Shown: positions 33,987 to 44,219, numbered from the stretch's first letter. The stretch: DNA of 64,000 bases from Allobosea vaviloviae (GCF_001298265.1 NZ_LGSZ01000050.1:62001-126000), one strand, 5' to 3'. Numbers and translations: made by a program. Notes: generated by a model from the sequence alone, not told the origin.

Positions 33987-35030
33987 TCAGATCCCGACAC
34001 GCTTGAGATGGCAGGCGAGATCGACCATGCGGCAGGCATAGCCCATCTCGTTGTCGTACCAGGCGTAGACCTTCAGCATCGTGCCGTCGGTCACCAGCGT
34101 CGAAAGCCCATCGACGATGGCCGAGCGCGTGTCGCGTTGATAGTCGATCGAGACCAGGGGGCGCGGCTCGAAGCCGAGGATACCGGCGAGAGGGCCCCTG
34201 GCTGCAGCCTCGAACAGGGCGTTGACCTCGACGGCCGTGGTTGGCCGCTCGAGTTCGAAGACGCAGTCAGTGAGCGAGGCGTTGAGGACCGGCGCACGCA
34301 CGGCGTGACCGTCGAGCTTGCCCTTCAGCTCGGGGTAGATCAGCGCGATCGCCGTGGCGCTGCCGGTCGTCGTCGGCTGCAGCGAGAGCATGGCCGAGCG
34401 GGCGCGGCGCAGATCCTTGTGGGGCGCATCGACCACGACATTGGTGTTGGTCGGGTCGTGGATCGTGGTGATCTGGCCGTGCCGGATGCGCAAGGCCTCA
34501 TGCACGACCTTCACCACCGGCGCGAGGCAGTTGGTGGTGCAGGAGGCGGCGGTGACGATCGGGTGCGAGGCCGGATCGTAGAGATGCTCGTTGACGCCGA
34601 CGACGACGTTGAGGACCGACGCGTCCTTCACCGGGGCGGCGACGATGACGCGCTTGGCGCCGCGCTTCAGGTGCCCCTCCAGCGTCGCGGGCGTCAGGAA
34701 CTTACCGGTGCATTCGAGCACGACATCGACGCCGAGATCGCCCCAGGGGATGTCGCCCGGCGCAGCTTCCGCCGAAAACCCAAGGCGCCGGTCGCCGATC
34801 GTGATCGCGTCCTCGCCAGGGCTGGCGATGCCGCCGCGCCAGCGGCCCTGCATGCTGTCGAATTCGAGCAGATGGGCGGTCACGGCCGCGCCACCCTTCA
34901 GCTCGTTGAAATGGACGATGTCGAGCCGATTGCCGGCGCGCGGATCGTCGCCCTGCCGGTCGGCTGCGCCGAGAGCCGCCCGCAGCGCCAACCGCCCGAT
35001 CCGCCCCATGCCGTTGATGCCGACCCGCAT
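33987..35030 (-). CDS. ArsJ-associated glyceraldehyde-3-phosphate dehydrogenase
   Basis: This 347-residue NAD-dependent GAPDH begins [17 protein letters not shown] with the Rossmann nucleotide site. The catalytic cysteine is in SCTTNCLAP, and [15 protein letters not shown] closes the catalytic domain. In the known arsenate-resistance route, such an enzyme uses arsenate in place of phosphate, making 1-arseno-3-phosphoglycerate for ArsJ to export. The position directly before arsJ identifies it as this paralogue rather than the glycolytic enzyme. The start was chosen at the family N-terminus with AGGGA upstream. The operon promoter faces the arsC genes across a palindromic operator. Confidence 0.93.
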   Translation of the reverse strand: MRVGINGMGRIGRLALRAALGAADRQGDDPRAGNRLDIVHFNELKGGAAVTAHLLEFDSMQGRWRGGIASPGEDAITIGDRRLGFSAEAAPGDIPWGDLGVDVVLECTGKFLTPATLEGHLKRGAKRVIVAAPVKDASVLNVVVGVNEHLYDPASHPIVTAASCTTNCLAPVVKVVHEALRIRHGQITTIHDPTNTNVVVDAPHKDLRRARSAMLSLQPTTTGSATAIALIYPELKGKLDGHAVRAPVLNASLTDCVFELERPTTAVEVNALFEAAARGPLAGILGFEPRPLVSIDYQRDTRSAIVDGLSTLVTDGTMLKVYAWYDNEMGYACRMVDLACHLKRVGI

Positions 35031-35089
35031 GATCCCTGCTCCCTCTGCCGTTGCCTGACCGTCCATCACCCGAATGAAGGGGATATGTC

Positions 35090-35115
35090 AATATGTCGGT
35101 TGACTCCGACACATT
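35090..35115. promoter_or_regulatory. palindromic operator, probable ArsR site
   Basis: AATATGTCGG-TTGACT-CCGACACATT is a 10-bp inverted repeat with one mismatch around a six-base centre. It lies in the 133-bp space between the divergent GAPDH-arsJ and arsC operons. Its location and dyad fit binding by a dimeric ArsR repressor, here the ArsR part of the ArsR-ArsC fusion encoded just downstream. One site could control both operons. Confidence 0.65.
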
Positions 35116-35163
35116 ATTCAGCAATCGTCATTTCGTCATTCACCGAGATAATGAGATGACGAC

Positions 35164-35697
35164 ATGGACATGGCCCCTCTCAAGGTTCTCTTCGTCTGCA
35201 AGGGCAACCACGCCCGCTCGATCATGGCCGAGTCGATCATGCGGCGGCTTCCCGGCGGCAAGTTCACCGTCTTCAGCGCCGGCTCGCAGCCGCGTGCCGA
35301 GATCAACCCCTTCGTGGTGCGGCTGCTCACCTCGCTGAACCACGACCTGACCGGGCTCGCGCCCAAGAGTTGGGACGACTTTGCCCGGCCCGGTTCGCCA
35401 GATCTCGATTTCGTCTTCACCCTATCGGAGACCGCCGCCAACGCCGTGCCGCCCCCCTGGCCAGGCAATCCGATGACGGCACTCTGGACCTTGCCCGACC
35501 CGGCGGCGCATGAGGGCGACGATGTCCAGAAGGCGCTTGCCTTTGCCGACGCCTACCGCATGCTCAACAACCGCATTTCGGTGTTCGCGAGCCTGCCGCT
35601 GGCGACGCTGCAGGGCATGGCGCTGCAGCACAGGCTGGACGCGATCGGCAGGGATATGGGTCGCACCGACCCGGCAGAGAGGGACAACGCCGCGTGA
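35164..35697 (+). CDS. low-molecular-weight phosphatase/ArsC-like protein lacking resolving cysteines
   Basis: This 177-residue protein has the LMW protein-tyrosine-phosphatase fold of thioredoxin-linked arsenate reductases. The phosphate loop C12-KGNHA-R18 is intact in VLFVCKGNHARSIMAES. The two cysteines that pass the disulfide in such reductases are replaced: the fusion protein encoded next has C210 and C218 in VTVCDDAADAPCP, while this protein has Ser88 and Pro96 in FTLSETAANAVPP. It may thus bind or hydrolyse rather than reduce, or depend on another thiol. It is first in the rightward ars operon and overlaps the next gene by four bases (GTGA). Confidence 0.85.
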   Translation: MDMAPLKVLFVCKGNHARSIMAESIMRRLPGGKFTVFSAGSQPRAEINPFVVRLLTSLNHDLTGLAPKSWDDFARPGSPDLDFVFTLSETAANAVPPPWPGNPMTALWTLPDPAAHEGDDVQKALAFADAYRMLNNRISVFASLPLATLQGMALQHRLDAIGRDMGRTDPAERDNAA

Positions 35698-36590
35698 CAG
35701 TCAGGTCCACCGCTTCAAGGCTCGACTCTCCCGACGCCGTCGCACTGCTGGGGGCGCTGGCGCAGCCCACGCGGCTCGAAATCTTCAAGCTCCTGATGCG
35801 GTATCGCCCTCATGGCCTCGCAGCCGGCGACATAGGCCGATTGCTGGCGGTGGCACATAACACCCTCTCCTCACATCTGTCTGCGCTGGAGCAGGTTGGC
35901 CTGCTCGCATCGCGGCGCGAGGGCCGCCACATCATCTTCGCCGCCCAAGCTCCCCGCGCCGACGCCCTGCTGAATTTCCTCTCGGAGGCCTGCTGTACCG
36001 AAGCTCCCGCCACATGCGGCCAGCAGAGCACGGTTATCCCGGCCCGGCGGGACTACGTCGCCAGCGACCGCCCGTTGCGGGTGCTCGTGGTCTGCACCGG
36101 CAACTCTGCGCGCTCGATCATGGCGGAGGCGGTTTTGAACCGGGAGGGGTTGGGGCGGATCCAGGCCTTTTCTGCCGGCAGCCGTCCACAGGAAGCACCT
36201 CACCCGCTCGCGCTCGGACTGCTTGACGAGCTCGGCTACGATGTCGGCACCATGCGCTCTAAATCCTGGGACGAGTTCCTGGCGCCCGGTTCGGGCGAGC
36301 TCGATCTCGTCGTCACGGTCTGCGACGACGCCGCCGACGCCCCCTGCCCGGCGTTTCCAGGCGTCCCGATGCGGGTCCATTGGGGCCTGGACGATCCGGC
36401 CGCCGCCACTGGACCAGTGGCGGCCCGGCGCGCGGCGTTCCTCCAGAGCTATCGCGACCTTACGGCGCGCGCGACAGCCTTCATAAACCTTCCCTTCGAG
36501 CAGATGGAGCTCAGCGAGCTTCAGCCAGTGCTGACAGCGATCGGCCGGATGGAAGGCGCGACCGGCAAGTCCTTGGAGCAGGCCGCCTGA
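35694..36590 (+). CDS. ArsR-ArsC fusion: arsenical repressor with arsenate reductase domain
   Basis: This 298-residue two-domain protein starts with an ArsR/SmtB winged helix (about residues 12-95; helix-turn-helix near AAGDIGRLLAVAHNTLSSHLS). A linker with a cysteine cluster, C100-C101 and C108, follows and is a plausible As(III) sensor site. From about residue 127 comes an LMW-phosphatase-type arsenate reductase with C134-TGNSA-R140 and the relay cysteines C210 and C218. Joining the sensor to the enzyme could deliver arsenite directly to the repressor. The GTG start overlaps the preceding stop. The best candidate target is the palindrome between the divergent ars operons. Confidence 0.93.
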   Translation: MTVRSTASRLDSPDAVALLGALAQPTRLEIFKLLMRYRPHGLAAGDIGRLLAVAHNTLSSHLSALEQVGLLASRREGRHIIFAAQAPRADALLNFLSEACCTEAPATCGQQSTVIPARRDYVASDRPLRVLVVCTGNSARSIMAEAVLNREGLGRIQAFSAGSRPQEAPHPLALGLLDELGYDVGTMRSKSWDEFLAPGSGELDLVVTVCDDAADAPCPAFPGVPMRVHWGLDDPAAATGPVAARRAAFLQSYRDLTARATAFINLPFEQMELSELQPVLTAIGRMEGATGKSLEQAA

Positions 36591-36688
36591 TCATGGCGAG
36601 TGACCCGCTTCCAGACGCTTAGGAAGCGACGCCGCAGGGCATTGGACGAGCAATTGTCATATCTTAAGCCAGACTGCAACAATGCGCC

Positions 36689-37102
36689 ATGGCAGTGACG
36701 ATCTATCACAACCGGGCTTGCGGGACCTCGCGCAACGCGCTGGCTATGATCCGGAAATCGGACGAGGAGCCGACGATCATCGAATACCTCAGGACACCGC
36801 CCAGTCGCGACGCGCTTGTCGCGCTGCTCGCCGATATGGCGCTCGCGCCCCGCGACATTCTCCGCGAAAAAGGCTCGCCCTTTGCCGAACTGGGCCTCGA
36901 CGACCCCAGCCTGTCCGACGACGCGCTGCTCGATGTGATGATGGCCCATCCGATCCTGATCAACCGACCGATCGTGGTCACCGACAAGGGGGTCGGTCTC
37001 TGCCGCCCGTCGGAGCGTGTTCTTGATCTGCTCGATCATCCGGTCACTCACTTCGTCAAGGAGGATGGCGAGGTCGTCAGCGCGGCAGGAAAGACACCAT
37101 GA
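36689..37102 (+). CDS. arsC: arsenate reductase, glutaredoxin-dependent type
   Basis: This 137-residue ArsC of the Spx/ArsC fold has the catalytic cysteine C11 in [13 protein letters not shown]. The conserved arginine region [28 protein letters not shown] supplies the anion-binding arginines. It reduces arsenate to arsenite using glutathione and glutaredoxin, a mechanism unrelated to the phosphatase-type domain upstream, so the island holds two independent reductase lineages. It follows the fusion gene by 98 bases and overlaps arsH by four bases (ATGA). Confidence 0.94.
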   Translation: MAVTIYHNRACGTSRNALAMIRKSDEEPTIIEYLRTPPSRDALVALLADMALAPRDILREKGSPFAELGLDDPSLSDDALLDVMMAHPILINRPIVVTDKGVGLCRPSERVLDLLDHPVTHFVKEDGEVVSAAGKTP

Positions 37103-37830
37103 CCAACGCGACACGCGACGGTCGCGATCTGCCCAACGTCGCCGTCGCGCAACTCGAGCCGATCGACGTGGCGGCGCTTGCCGGCCCCGATGCCCCCGCG
37201 CACCCACCGCGCATGCTCGTGCTCTACGGCTCGATCCGGGAGCGCTCCTATTCGCGTCTGGCTTCGGAAGAGGCAGGGCGCCTGCTGCGCAGGTTCGGCT
37301 GCGAGGTCAGGACCTTCGATCCGCGCGACCTGCCGCTGCCCGACGGCGCGGAACCGGATCACCCCAAGGTCGCGGAGCTGCGCGATCTCGCCGACTGGGC
37401 CGAGGGCATGGTCTGGGTCAGCCCCGAGCGCCATGGCGCCATGACCGCGATCATGAAGGCGCAGATCGACTGGATTCCGCTCAGCCTCGGCGCCAGACGC
37501 CCGACCCAGGGCAAGACGCTGGCGCTGATCCAGGTCAGCGGCGGCTCGCAGAGCTTCAACGCGGTCAACCAGATGCGCATTCTCGGGCGCTGGATGCGGA
37601 TGATCACGATCCCCAACCAGTCCTCCGTACCCAAGGCCTTCCTGGAGTTCGACGAGGCCGGTCGTATGAAGCCCTCCTCGCTTTACGATCGCATCGTCGA
37701 TGTCTGCGAAGAGCTGGTGAAGTTCACGCATCTGACGCGCGGGCGTTCCGGCTATCTCACCGACCGCTACTCGGAGCGGATCGAAAGCGCGCAGGCGCTG
37801 ATGGCGCGCGTCAATCAGAGCGAGCTCTGA
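37099..37830 (+). CDS. arsH: arsenical resistance protein ArsH (NADPH-dependent FMN reductase)
   Basis: This 243-residue flavodoxin-fold enzyme of the ArsH family starts its flavin-binding core at [26 protein letters not shown]. The family segments [20 protein letters not shown] and [21 protein letters not shown] follow. ArsH proteins oxidise trivalent methyl- and aromatic arsenicals, or act as quinone/azo reductases, using NADPH and FMN. The gene start overlaps the arsC stop, indicating translational coupling. It precedes the broken arsB by 73 bases. Confidence 0.95.
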   Translation: MTNATRDGRDLPNVAVAQLEPIDVAALAGPDAPAHPPRMLVLYGSIRERSYSRLASEEAGRLLRRFGCEVRTFDPRDLPLPDGAEPDHPKVAELRDLADWAEGMVWVSPERHGAMTAIMKAQIDWIPLSLGARRPTQGKTLALIQVSGGSQSFNAVNQMRILGRWMRMITIPNQSSVPKAFLEFDEAGRMKPSSLYDRIVDVCEELVKFTHLTRGRSGYLTDRYSERIESAQALMARVNQSEL

Positions 37831-37903
37831 CACACGGGCTGGCCATCGCGGCACCGACAGCCTATCCCCCGCCATAGACGGCGCGCTTTCGACGGACATC
37901 CTC

Positions 37904-39208
37904 ATGCTCGCACTCGCCATCTTCGTGGCCACGCTCGTCCTCGTCATCTGGCAGCCGCGCCGGCTCGGCATCGGCTGGTCGGCGCTCGGCGGCGCAGCCG
38001 TCGCCCTCCTGGCGGGCGTCGTAGGTTGGGCCGATGTCGGCACGGTCTGGACCATCGTCTGGGACGCGACCTTCACCTTCGTCGGCCTGATCGTCATTTC
38101 CCTCATCCTCGACGAGGCCGGCTTTTTCGCCTGAGCGGCGCTGCATGTCGCGCGCTGGGGTGGCGGCAACGGCCGGCGGCTGTTTCCGCTGGTGATCCTG
38201 CTGGGCGCGGTCATCGCCGCCTTCTTCGCCAATGACGGCGCGGCGCTGCTCTTGACCCCGATCGTACTGGCAATCCTGCTGCGGCTGAACTTTCCGCCCG
38301 CTGGCGCCATGGCCTTCATCGTCGCCTGCGGCTTCGTCGCCGACACGACCTCGCTGCCGCTGGTAATCTCCAACCTCGTCAACATCGTCACGGCGAACTT
38401 CTTCCAGATCTCCTTCGACCGCTATGCGGCGGTGATGGTACCGGTCAATCTGGTCTCGCTGGCCGCGACGCTTCTGGTCTTGTGGCTGTATTTTCGCCGG
38501 GACATCCCGGCGACCTATGCCGTCGGCGATCTCGAAGCGCCCGCCTCCGCGATCCGCGACAAGGCCGTGTTCCGCGCCGCCTTCCCGCTGCTCGGCCTCC
38601 TGCTGGTGGCCTATTTCGTCACGGCGCCGCTGCACATCCCGATCGCCTTCGTGACGGGAGCGGCCGCGCTGCTCCTCGTCGCCATCGCGGGGCGCTGGTT
38701 CAATGGCGGCAAGGGCGCGGTGGTCCCGGTGGCGAAGGTCTTGCGCGGGGCGCCCTGGCAGATCGTGCTGTTCTCGATCGGCATGTATCTCGTGGTCTAC
38801 GGCCTTGGGAATGCGGGGCTCACAGACATCGCGGCCGGCGTCCTCGTCTGGCTCGCGGGCAAGGGCACCTTCGTCGCGACCGTCGGCACCGGCTTCGTCG
38901 TCGCCGTTCTGGCCTCGATCATGAACAACATGCCCGCGACCCTGGTCGGCGCACTCGCGATCGACCGGGCCGCGGTCGACCCGCTGACGAAGGAACTGAT
39001 GATCTACGCCAATGTCATCGGCAACGATCTCGGCCCGAAATTCACGCCGATCGGCTCGCTGGCGACCCTGCTCTGGCTGCATGTGCTGGCCGGCAAGGGC
39101 CAGACCATCACCTGGGGCCAGTACATGAAGGTGGGGCTCGTTATTACGCCGCCGGTCCTGCTCGTCACGCTGGTGGCGCTCTGGCTCTGGCTGCCGATCG
39201 TCTCATGA
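37904..39208 (+). pseudogene. arsB: arsenite efflux pump ArsB interrupted by an in-frame TGA
   Basis: The reading frame codes for a full-length ArsB-type transporter of about 434 residues with 11-12 membrane segments, except that codon 77 is TGA at 38,132-38,134. The surrounding text reads DEAGFFA-stop-AALHVARWG; related pumps have a tryptophan there. After the stop the frame is uninterrupted to the normal end (WLWLPIVS) and conserved, so the lesion is a single recent nonsense change, or a sequencing error. Internal restart would omit the first two to three membrane segments. Without it, the island has no evident arsenite exporter. Confidence 0.85.
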
Positions 39209-39231
39209 ACCCGAGGCGTGGTGCTCATCCT

Positions 39232-40026
39232 TCACCCGCGCGGCCAATCCAGCGCGGCGAGCGTCGTCTGAAGCAGGGTCGGATCGCCTAGAGCCAGCAT
39301 GCCATTGGCATGGAGCGCGTCCGAGCCGTCGAGCGCAGTGACGAGGCCCCCAGCTCCCGCGACAAGCGGGATATGCGCGGCGATGTCGTAGATCTCGAAC
39401 CCACCCCATCCGATCGCGATATCGATATGCCCCTCCGCCAGCATCGCCAGCGACAAGCAATCGCCGCCATAGACCAGCATGCGCACCGCCGCGCCGAGGC
39501 GCTCGACGGCGGCATGGGCGGCGGGGTCCCGCGCGATCGAGGAACTCGCCCACACCGTCGCGTCTGCGAGCGCGGGGCACGGCCTCGTTCTCAGCGCCGA
39601 TGCCCCTCCCCCGCGCCGCCCAAAAGCGCGCTCGCCATCGCCCCAGTAGCGCTCGCCCAAGAAGGGTTGGTCGAGAAGGCCAAGAACCGCCTCGCCCCGA
39701 TGCAGCAACGCGATCAGGGTGCCCCAGACGGGTTGGCCGGAGATGAAGGCTTTCGTGCCGTCGATCGGATCGATCACCCAGACATGCTCGGCATTGGCGT
39801 TGTGGCGACCGAACTCCTCGCCGATGATGCCATGGTCAGGATGCTCGGCGGCAATCAGCGCACGAATGGCGAGCTCGGCCGCTCGATCGGCCTCCGTGAC
39901 GGGATCAAATCCTGACGCCGAGCCCTTGTCGGTGACGGCCGGCATGGCCCGATACCAGGGCAGGATCGCCGCGCCAGAGGCATCAGCGAGGCGATGGGCG
40001 AACGCGGCGAGATGGAAATCGGTCAT
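39232..40026 (-). CDS. inositol-monophosphatase-family phosphatase (histidinol-phosphatase HisN-like)
   Basis: This 264-residue Mg-dependent phosphatase of the IMPase superfamily has metal-ligand motifs GEEFG and DPIDGTKAFISG, and a C-terminal GFEIYDIAAHIPLVAGAGG. The YDIAA form instead of WDxAA is typical of HisN-type histidinol-phosphatases. Its start overlaps the permease stop by four bases, making it the last gene of the aminoethylphosphonate transporter operon. That context argues for a role in phosphonate or phosphate-ester use rather than, or besides, histidine synthesis. Histidine genes are not nearby. Confidence 0.85.
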   Translation of the reverse strand: MTDFHLAAFAHRLADASGAAILPWYRAMPAVTDKGSASGFDPVTEADRAAELAIRALIAAEHPDHGIIGEEFGRHNANAEHVWVIDPIDGTKAFISGQPVWGTLIALLHRGEAVLGLLDQPFLGERYWGDGERAFGRRGGGASALRTRPCPALADATVWASSSIARDPAAHAAVERLGAAVRMLVYGGDCLSLAMLAEGHIDIAIGWGGFEIYDIAAHIPLVAGAGGLVTALDGSDALHANGMLALGDPTLLQTTLAALDWPRG

Positions 40027-41720
40027 GTCGTGCGCCGGCGCCAGCTTTGCGACCGCAGCACAAGCCCGCGCAGGACCATCTGGATGGCGGTCGCCACCAT
40101 CGACAACGCCATGATCAGCACGGCGAAGGCGGCCGCCTGCCCGATCCGGCTGCCCTCGACGAGGTTGATGACCGCGATCGCCGCCACACGCGTCTGCGCC
40201 GTGAACAGGAAGATCAGGGCCGAGACGGTGGTCATCGCGTTGACGAAGAAATAGCCGGCGATATCGACCAGCGTCGGCAGCAGGACGGGCAGAAACACCC
40301 GCCGCGCCGAGCCGGCCGGGCGCACGCGCAGCGCCTGCGCCGCCATGTCGATCTCGCGGTCCAGCCGCTGCAATTCGTTGACCGCCATCAGATGCGGCAC
40401 GGTGTAGAAATGCGCGACGGTGCAGAGCATGATCAGCAGCATCGTGCCCTGCAGGCCATGCAGCGGATTGACCGGGTTGTTGAAGAAGAAAACGTAACCC
40501 AGCCCGAGGACGAGGCCCGGAACGGCGACGGGAACCATCGCGACCGCCTGCAAGCCGTTGCGAACGCCGCTCGCGCCCAGCTTGCGCGCGACGAGCCAGC
40601 CCGACAGCGCCACCATCGTCGTGCCGATCAGCGCGGCGCCGGTCGCCAGCACCAGCGAGTTGCCCAGCGCACGGAATTCGTCATCGTCGGTGAAGAGCCG
40701 CTCATAGTTCTGCAGGCCGAGCGTCAGATTATAGGGCCAGAACCGCACCAGCGATCCATAGATCGCCATGCCGATGATGCCGAGGATGACGCAGGTCACG
40801 ACGCAGGCGAAAGCCAGCAGTGCCGCATCGCGCCAGACCAGGCGCTCGGGCTGGATCGGCACGGATTTGCCGGTGATCATCGACCGCTGGCTTCGCCTTG
40901 CGAACCAGTCGATGCCATAGGCGATGACCGCCGGGAGCAAGAGCAGAACGCCGACGACCGCGCCCATCTCGAAATCGAACCGGCCGATCACGAGCTTGTA
41001 GATGTCGGTGGCAAGCACGTTGGTGGAGCCACCGACGACGCTGGGAATGCCGAAATCGGTGAAGACCAGGATGTAGACGATCGAAGCCGCACTGATGGCT
41101 GCGTAGCGGCAGGAGGGCAGCGTCACGCTCACGAAGCGCCGCCAGGGGCCGGCCTTCAGTGCGCGTGCCGCCTCGTAATGGCGCTGGTCTCCGGCGGACA
41201 ATCCCGCGCTGAGGATCAGCACCGCATGCGGGAATGCATAGAAGGCGCTCGCCATGACGATGCCGACCGGGCCGTAGAGGCTTTCGCCGAGAAGCCAGTG
41301 CTTCAGCCAACCCTGGTTGCCGAACAGAAAAACCAGTCCAAAGGCCGGAAGCAACGAGGGCGCGAGCAGCGGCAGCAGCGCCATCACCCGAAAGAAGCCG
41401 CGGCCGGGCATACGGGTGCGCACCAGCGCATAGGCATAGGGGAAGGCCAGCGCCATGACGATGACGGTTGCTATCGCCGAGAGGCTCGTGGAATTCCAGG
41501 CGGCGACAGCCAGGCCCGGTTCGGTCGCATAGCGGATGAAATTGTCGAGACCGACGAAGCCGCCGTCGCGCCCGAGAAAGGCCCGGATCAGCAGGGCCGA
41601 GATCGGCAGGACCGTCACCGTCCCCAGCACCAGCAACAGGACCGGGGGCAGCGCCTTCCCCGTCAGATCCGGCATGATCTGGCGGGTCGGCCTGTGTGCC
41701 GTGATGGCGACCTCAGCCAT
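40023..41720 (-). CDS. 2-aminoethylphosphonate-type ABC transporter permease (fused double permease)
   Basis: This 565-residue inner-membrane protein consists of two binding-protein-dependent permease halves in one chain, about twelve membrane segments. EAA-type loops lie near [20 protein letters not shown] and in the second half near [23 protein letters not shown]. Such fused permeases are characteristic of AepW/PhnV-like and iron(III)-type importers. It overlaps the ATPase gene by eight bases and the phosphatase gene by four, so the operon is tightly coupled. The substrate call depends on the binding protein encoded two genes upstream. Confidence 0.88.
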   Translation of the reverse strand: MAEVAITAHRPTRQIMPDLTGKALPPVLLLVLGTVTVLPISALLIRAFLGRDGGFVGLDNFIRYATEPGLAVAAWNSTSLSAIATVIVMALAFPYAYALVRTRMPGRGFFRVMALLPLLAPSLLPAFGLVFLFGNQGWLKHWLLGESLYGPVGIVMASAFYAFPHAVLILSAGLSAGDQRHYEAARALKAGPWRRFVSVTLPSCRYAAISAASIVYILVFTDFGIPSVVGGSTNVLATDIYKLVIGRFDFEMGAVVGVLLLLPAVIAYGIDWFARRSQRSMITGKSVPIQPERLVWRDAALLAFACVVTCVILGIIGMAIYGSLVRFWPYNLTLGLQNYERLFTDDDEFRALGNSLVLATGAALIGTTMVALSGWLVARKLGASGVRNGLQAVAMVPVAVPGLVLGLGYVFFFNNPVNPLHGLQGTMLLIMLCTVAHFYTVPHLMAVNELQRLDREIDMAAQALRVRPAGSARRVFLPVLLPTLVDIAGYFFVNAMTTVSALIFLFTAQTRVAAIAVINLVEGSRIGQAAAFAVLIMALSMVATAIQMVLRGLVLRSQSWRRRTT

Positions 41721-42849
41721 GGTCGTCGAGCAGGAAAAGCTGGCTCGGGGCGACGCCGAACGTCACATGATCGCCCGGCGCTGGCGGCGCGCCAAAGCGC
41801 GGGAACGGCACTTCGGCCGTGATGGCCGGCGCGCCGGCCTCGTCCGGAAGCAGGACCAGGCGCAGCCGGTCCCCCAGAAATGCGGTCGCGGTGACGCGGG
41901 CGCCGATACCGGGGCCAGCCAGCATGCCCTCGTTAGCCAGCGTGACAGCCGCGGGACGGAAGCACAGAAACGCGCCCGGCTTGCCGGCGCCCAAAGGCTC
42001 TGCCAGCCGAAAGGAAAGGCCCTGGCTCTCGACGCAAGTCCCCGTGAGGGAACTGACAGGCAGCGCGTTGATCTCACCCAGAATGCGCGCGACGAACAGA
42101 TTGGCCGGTTGGTGGTAAAGTTCCGCGGGTGCGCCGACCTGCTCGATCCGTCCGGCATTCATCACCACGACGCGATCGGCGATGGACAGGGCTTCCTGCT
42201 GGTCATGCGTGACCATGATACTGGTCACCCCGACGCGCCGCTGCAGGGCCCGCAATTCGTCGCGCAGACTCGCGCGGACATTGGCATCGAGCGCCGAGAG
42301 CGGCTCATCGAGCAGCAGAAGCCCGGGCGACAAGGCGAGCGCGCGCGCCAGGGCGACGCGCTGCTGCTGCCCGCCGGAAATCTGGCTGGGGTATTTTTGG
42401 GAATGCCCTTCGAGCCCCACGAGCTCGAGCAGCTCCCGGATGCGGGCCGCGCGATCGGCGCGCGACATCGGCAGAACCTCGAGCCCGAAGCCGACATTGC
42501 CCGCGACAGTGCGGTTGGGAAACAGCGCGTAGGACTGGAAGACGATGCCGAAATCGCGCGCCTCGGGCGGGTGTGCGCTGATCTCCTGCCCGTCCTGCCG
42601 GATCGACCCGGCGTCCGCCGTCTCGAACCCGGCGATCAGCCGCAGCAGCGTGGTCTTGCCACAGCCGGAGGGACCCAGGATGCAGAGGAGTTCGCCGCGC
42701 ATGACGTCGAGGCTCGCATCCTGCACCACGGTGGTTGCGCCGTAACGCTTCGTCAGCCCCGACAGCGACAGGAAAGGGCGAGCGCTGGCGCTCGCCCTTG
42801 ATGGTTCCACGTTTGGAGCGACCGAAAGAGAAACCGTCTCAAGTGTCAT
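41713..42849 (-). CDS. 2-aminoethylphosphonate-type ABC transporter ATP-binding protein
   Basis: This 378-residue ABC ATPase has Walker [11 protein letters not shown]-loop FQSYALFPN, signature SGGQQQR, Walker B LLLLDEP and switch histidine VTHDQ. A C-terminal TOBE domain begins near residue 255 and probably senses or stabilises the dimer. It energises the fused permease encoded downstream and follows the binding-protein gene by 36 bases. Sequence alone places it among AEP, spermidine/putrescine and iron(III) importer ATPases; the operon makes AEP the best choice. Confidence 0.9.
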   Translation of the reverse strand: MTLETVSLSVAPNVEPSRASASARPFLSLSGLTKRYGATTVVQDASLDVMRGELLCILGPSGCGKTTLLRLIAGFETADAGSIRQDGQEISAHPPEARDFGIVFQSYALFPNRTVAGNVGFGLEVLPMSRADRAARIRELLELVGLEGHSQKYPSQISGGQQQRVALARALALSPGLLLLDEPLSALDANVRASLRDELRALQRRVGVTSIMVTHDQQEALSIADRVVVMNAGRIEQVGAPAELYHQPANLFVARILGEINALPVSSLTGTCVESQGLSFRLAEPLGAGKPGAFLCFRPAAVTLANEGMLAGPGIGARVTATAFLGDRLRLVLLPDEAGAPAITAEVPFPRFGAPPAPGDHVTFGVAPSQLFLLDDHG

Positions 42850-42885
42850 GGCTCGCTCTTTCGGACCGTCTCGGCACTCGGCAGA

Positions 42886-43911
42886 TCAGGACTTCGGCGG
42901 AACCTTGACGCCGTAGCGCTTCTGCCATTCGGCCATGACGGCCTCGCGGCTGGCGGCGAGCTTGCCGAAGTCCATCTTCAACAGCTTCGACTTCTCGTCG
43001 GCCGGGTAGTTCTTGGGCAGGGACTGGATGTCGTCATAGGCCGTGATCGGCAGGAATTTGGCCGAGATCTCAGCCGCCTCGCGCGAGGAGGTCCAATCCG
43101 ACATCGCCTTCGCATCGGCGAGGTTCTTGGCGCCTTTGACGATGGCAGCCGCCTCGATCTCCCAACCAAGCCCTTCGGAGGGCAGGATGATCTGGATCGG
43201 TGCGCCCTCGTTGATCGACTTCACGCCGGGCGTGGCATAGGAAATTCCGATGATGCTCTCGCCGGACGCCGACTGACGGCAGGGTGCCGAGCCGGAATGG
43301 CCGTATTTCGAGACGTTCTCGTGCAGCTTGTCCATGAACTCCCAGCCGCCCTTCTCGCCGAAGACGGTCAGCCAGCCATTGACCGCCAGCAGCGCGGTGC
43401 CCGACGACAGCGGCGACGGCATGGTGATCTGGCCCTTGTAGATCGGGTTCGTCAGATCGGCCCAGCTCTTGGGCGCCGGGATGTTCTTCTTGGCGGCCTC
43501 GACGGTGTTGAAGCAGAGCGAGGACGCCCAGGCGTCGATGCCCACCCACACCGGCTCGGCGCGGCCATCGCGCATCACCGGCGCCACCTTGTCGTATTGG
43601 GCCGGCTTGTAGGGCAGCAGCAGGCCGCGCGCATCGGCCGCCATCAGCGCGGAGACGGCGTTGCCCATGATGATGTCGGCCTGCGGCGACGCCGCCTCGG
43701 CGATGACGCGGGCGATGATCGGCGCGGTCGAACCGAGGATCGCGTTGACCTTGATCTGCGGATGCTTGGCCTCGAAGCCCTTGATCAGCGCCTTCGCCTG
43801 ATCTTCGTCGAGCGACGAGTAAACCGTCAGCGTCCGCTGCTGGGCCTCGCCCGCCACCGGCGCGAAGGCCACAAAACCCGCAATGCTCGCGGCCAGAACG
43901 TGCTTGAACAT
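42886..43911 (-). CDS. 2-aminoethylphosphonate-type ABC transporter substrate-binding protein
   Basis: This 341-residue periplasmic protein has a signal peptide ending near AGEA-QQ and an iron/phosphonate-type binding fold. LTVYSSLDEDQAKALIKGFEAKHP is the N-terminal strand-helix, and SWADLTNPIYKGQITMPSPLSSGTA lines the cleft. The family most resembled is the putative 2-aminoethylphosphonate binding proteins (AepX/PhnS-like), though some relatives bind iron(III). A PbfA-like enzyme encoded divergently supports the aminophosphonate assignment. It is the first gene of the four-gene operon. Confidence 0.85.
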   Translation of the reverse strand: MFKHVLAASIAGFVAFAPVAGEAQQRTLTVYSSLDEDQAKALIKGFEAKHPQIKVNAILGSTAPIIARVIAEAASPQADIIMGNAVSALMAADARGLLLPYKPAQYDKVAPVMRDGRAEPVWVGIDAWASSLCFNTVEAAKKNIPAPKSWADLTNPIYKGQITMPSPLSSGTALLAVNGWLTVFGEKGGWEFMDKLHENVSKYGHSGSAPCRQSASGESIIGISYATPGVKSINEGAPIQIILPSEGLGWEIEAAAIVKGAKNLADAKAMSDWTSSREAAEISAKFLPITAYDDIQSLPKNYPADEKSKLLKMDFGKLAASREAVMAEWQKRYGVKVPPKS

Positions 43912-44219
43912 GTGAGCGCCTCCCCCAGACCTGCCATCTCATGATGACCTAGCGAAAGCGGATAGGGCGCACCCACGACGTTTGCGTGACACCGGAGCTC
44001 GCGTCCGGCCGCGCCCGTTCGCCCGCGGATTGCGGTCCTTGCGCGCTGTCGCCAAATGGTCGTCAAGCTCGCCTATGGCAAATAGAATCGGCAGCACCGT
44101 CAGGTGAGCCTGATCCTGCGCGTGGCGCTTCAATCCTTGCTCAGGCGTCCTGCTGTTGCCTGACGATCGATATCTCGCTCCCGGAGAAAGCGGATGATGT
44201 CGGCCGGAGACGATGCGCC
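43912..44219. other. divergent intergenic region of the aminophosphonate cluster
   Basis: About 300 bases lie between the transporter operon and the PLP-enzyme gene and should contain both promoters. No reading frame is convincing and I recognise no operator. Confidence 0.5.

Noticed and set aside
38132-38134. TGA in arsB read as selenocysteine
   Set aside because: Relatives have Trp, not Cys, at this position; no selenocysteine insertion hairpin was apparent and no selenoprotein genes are nearby.
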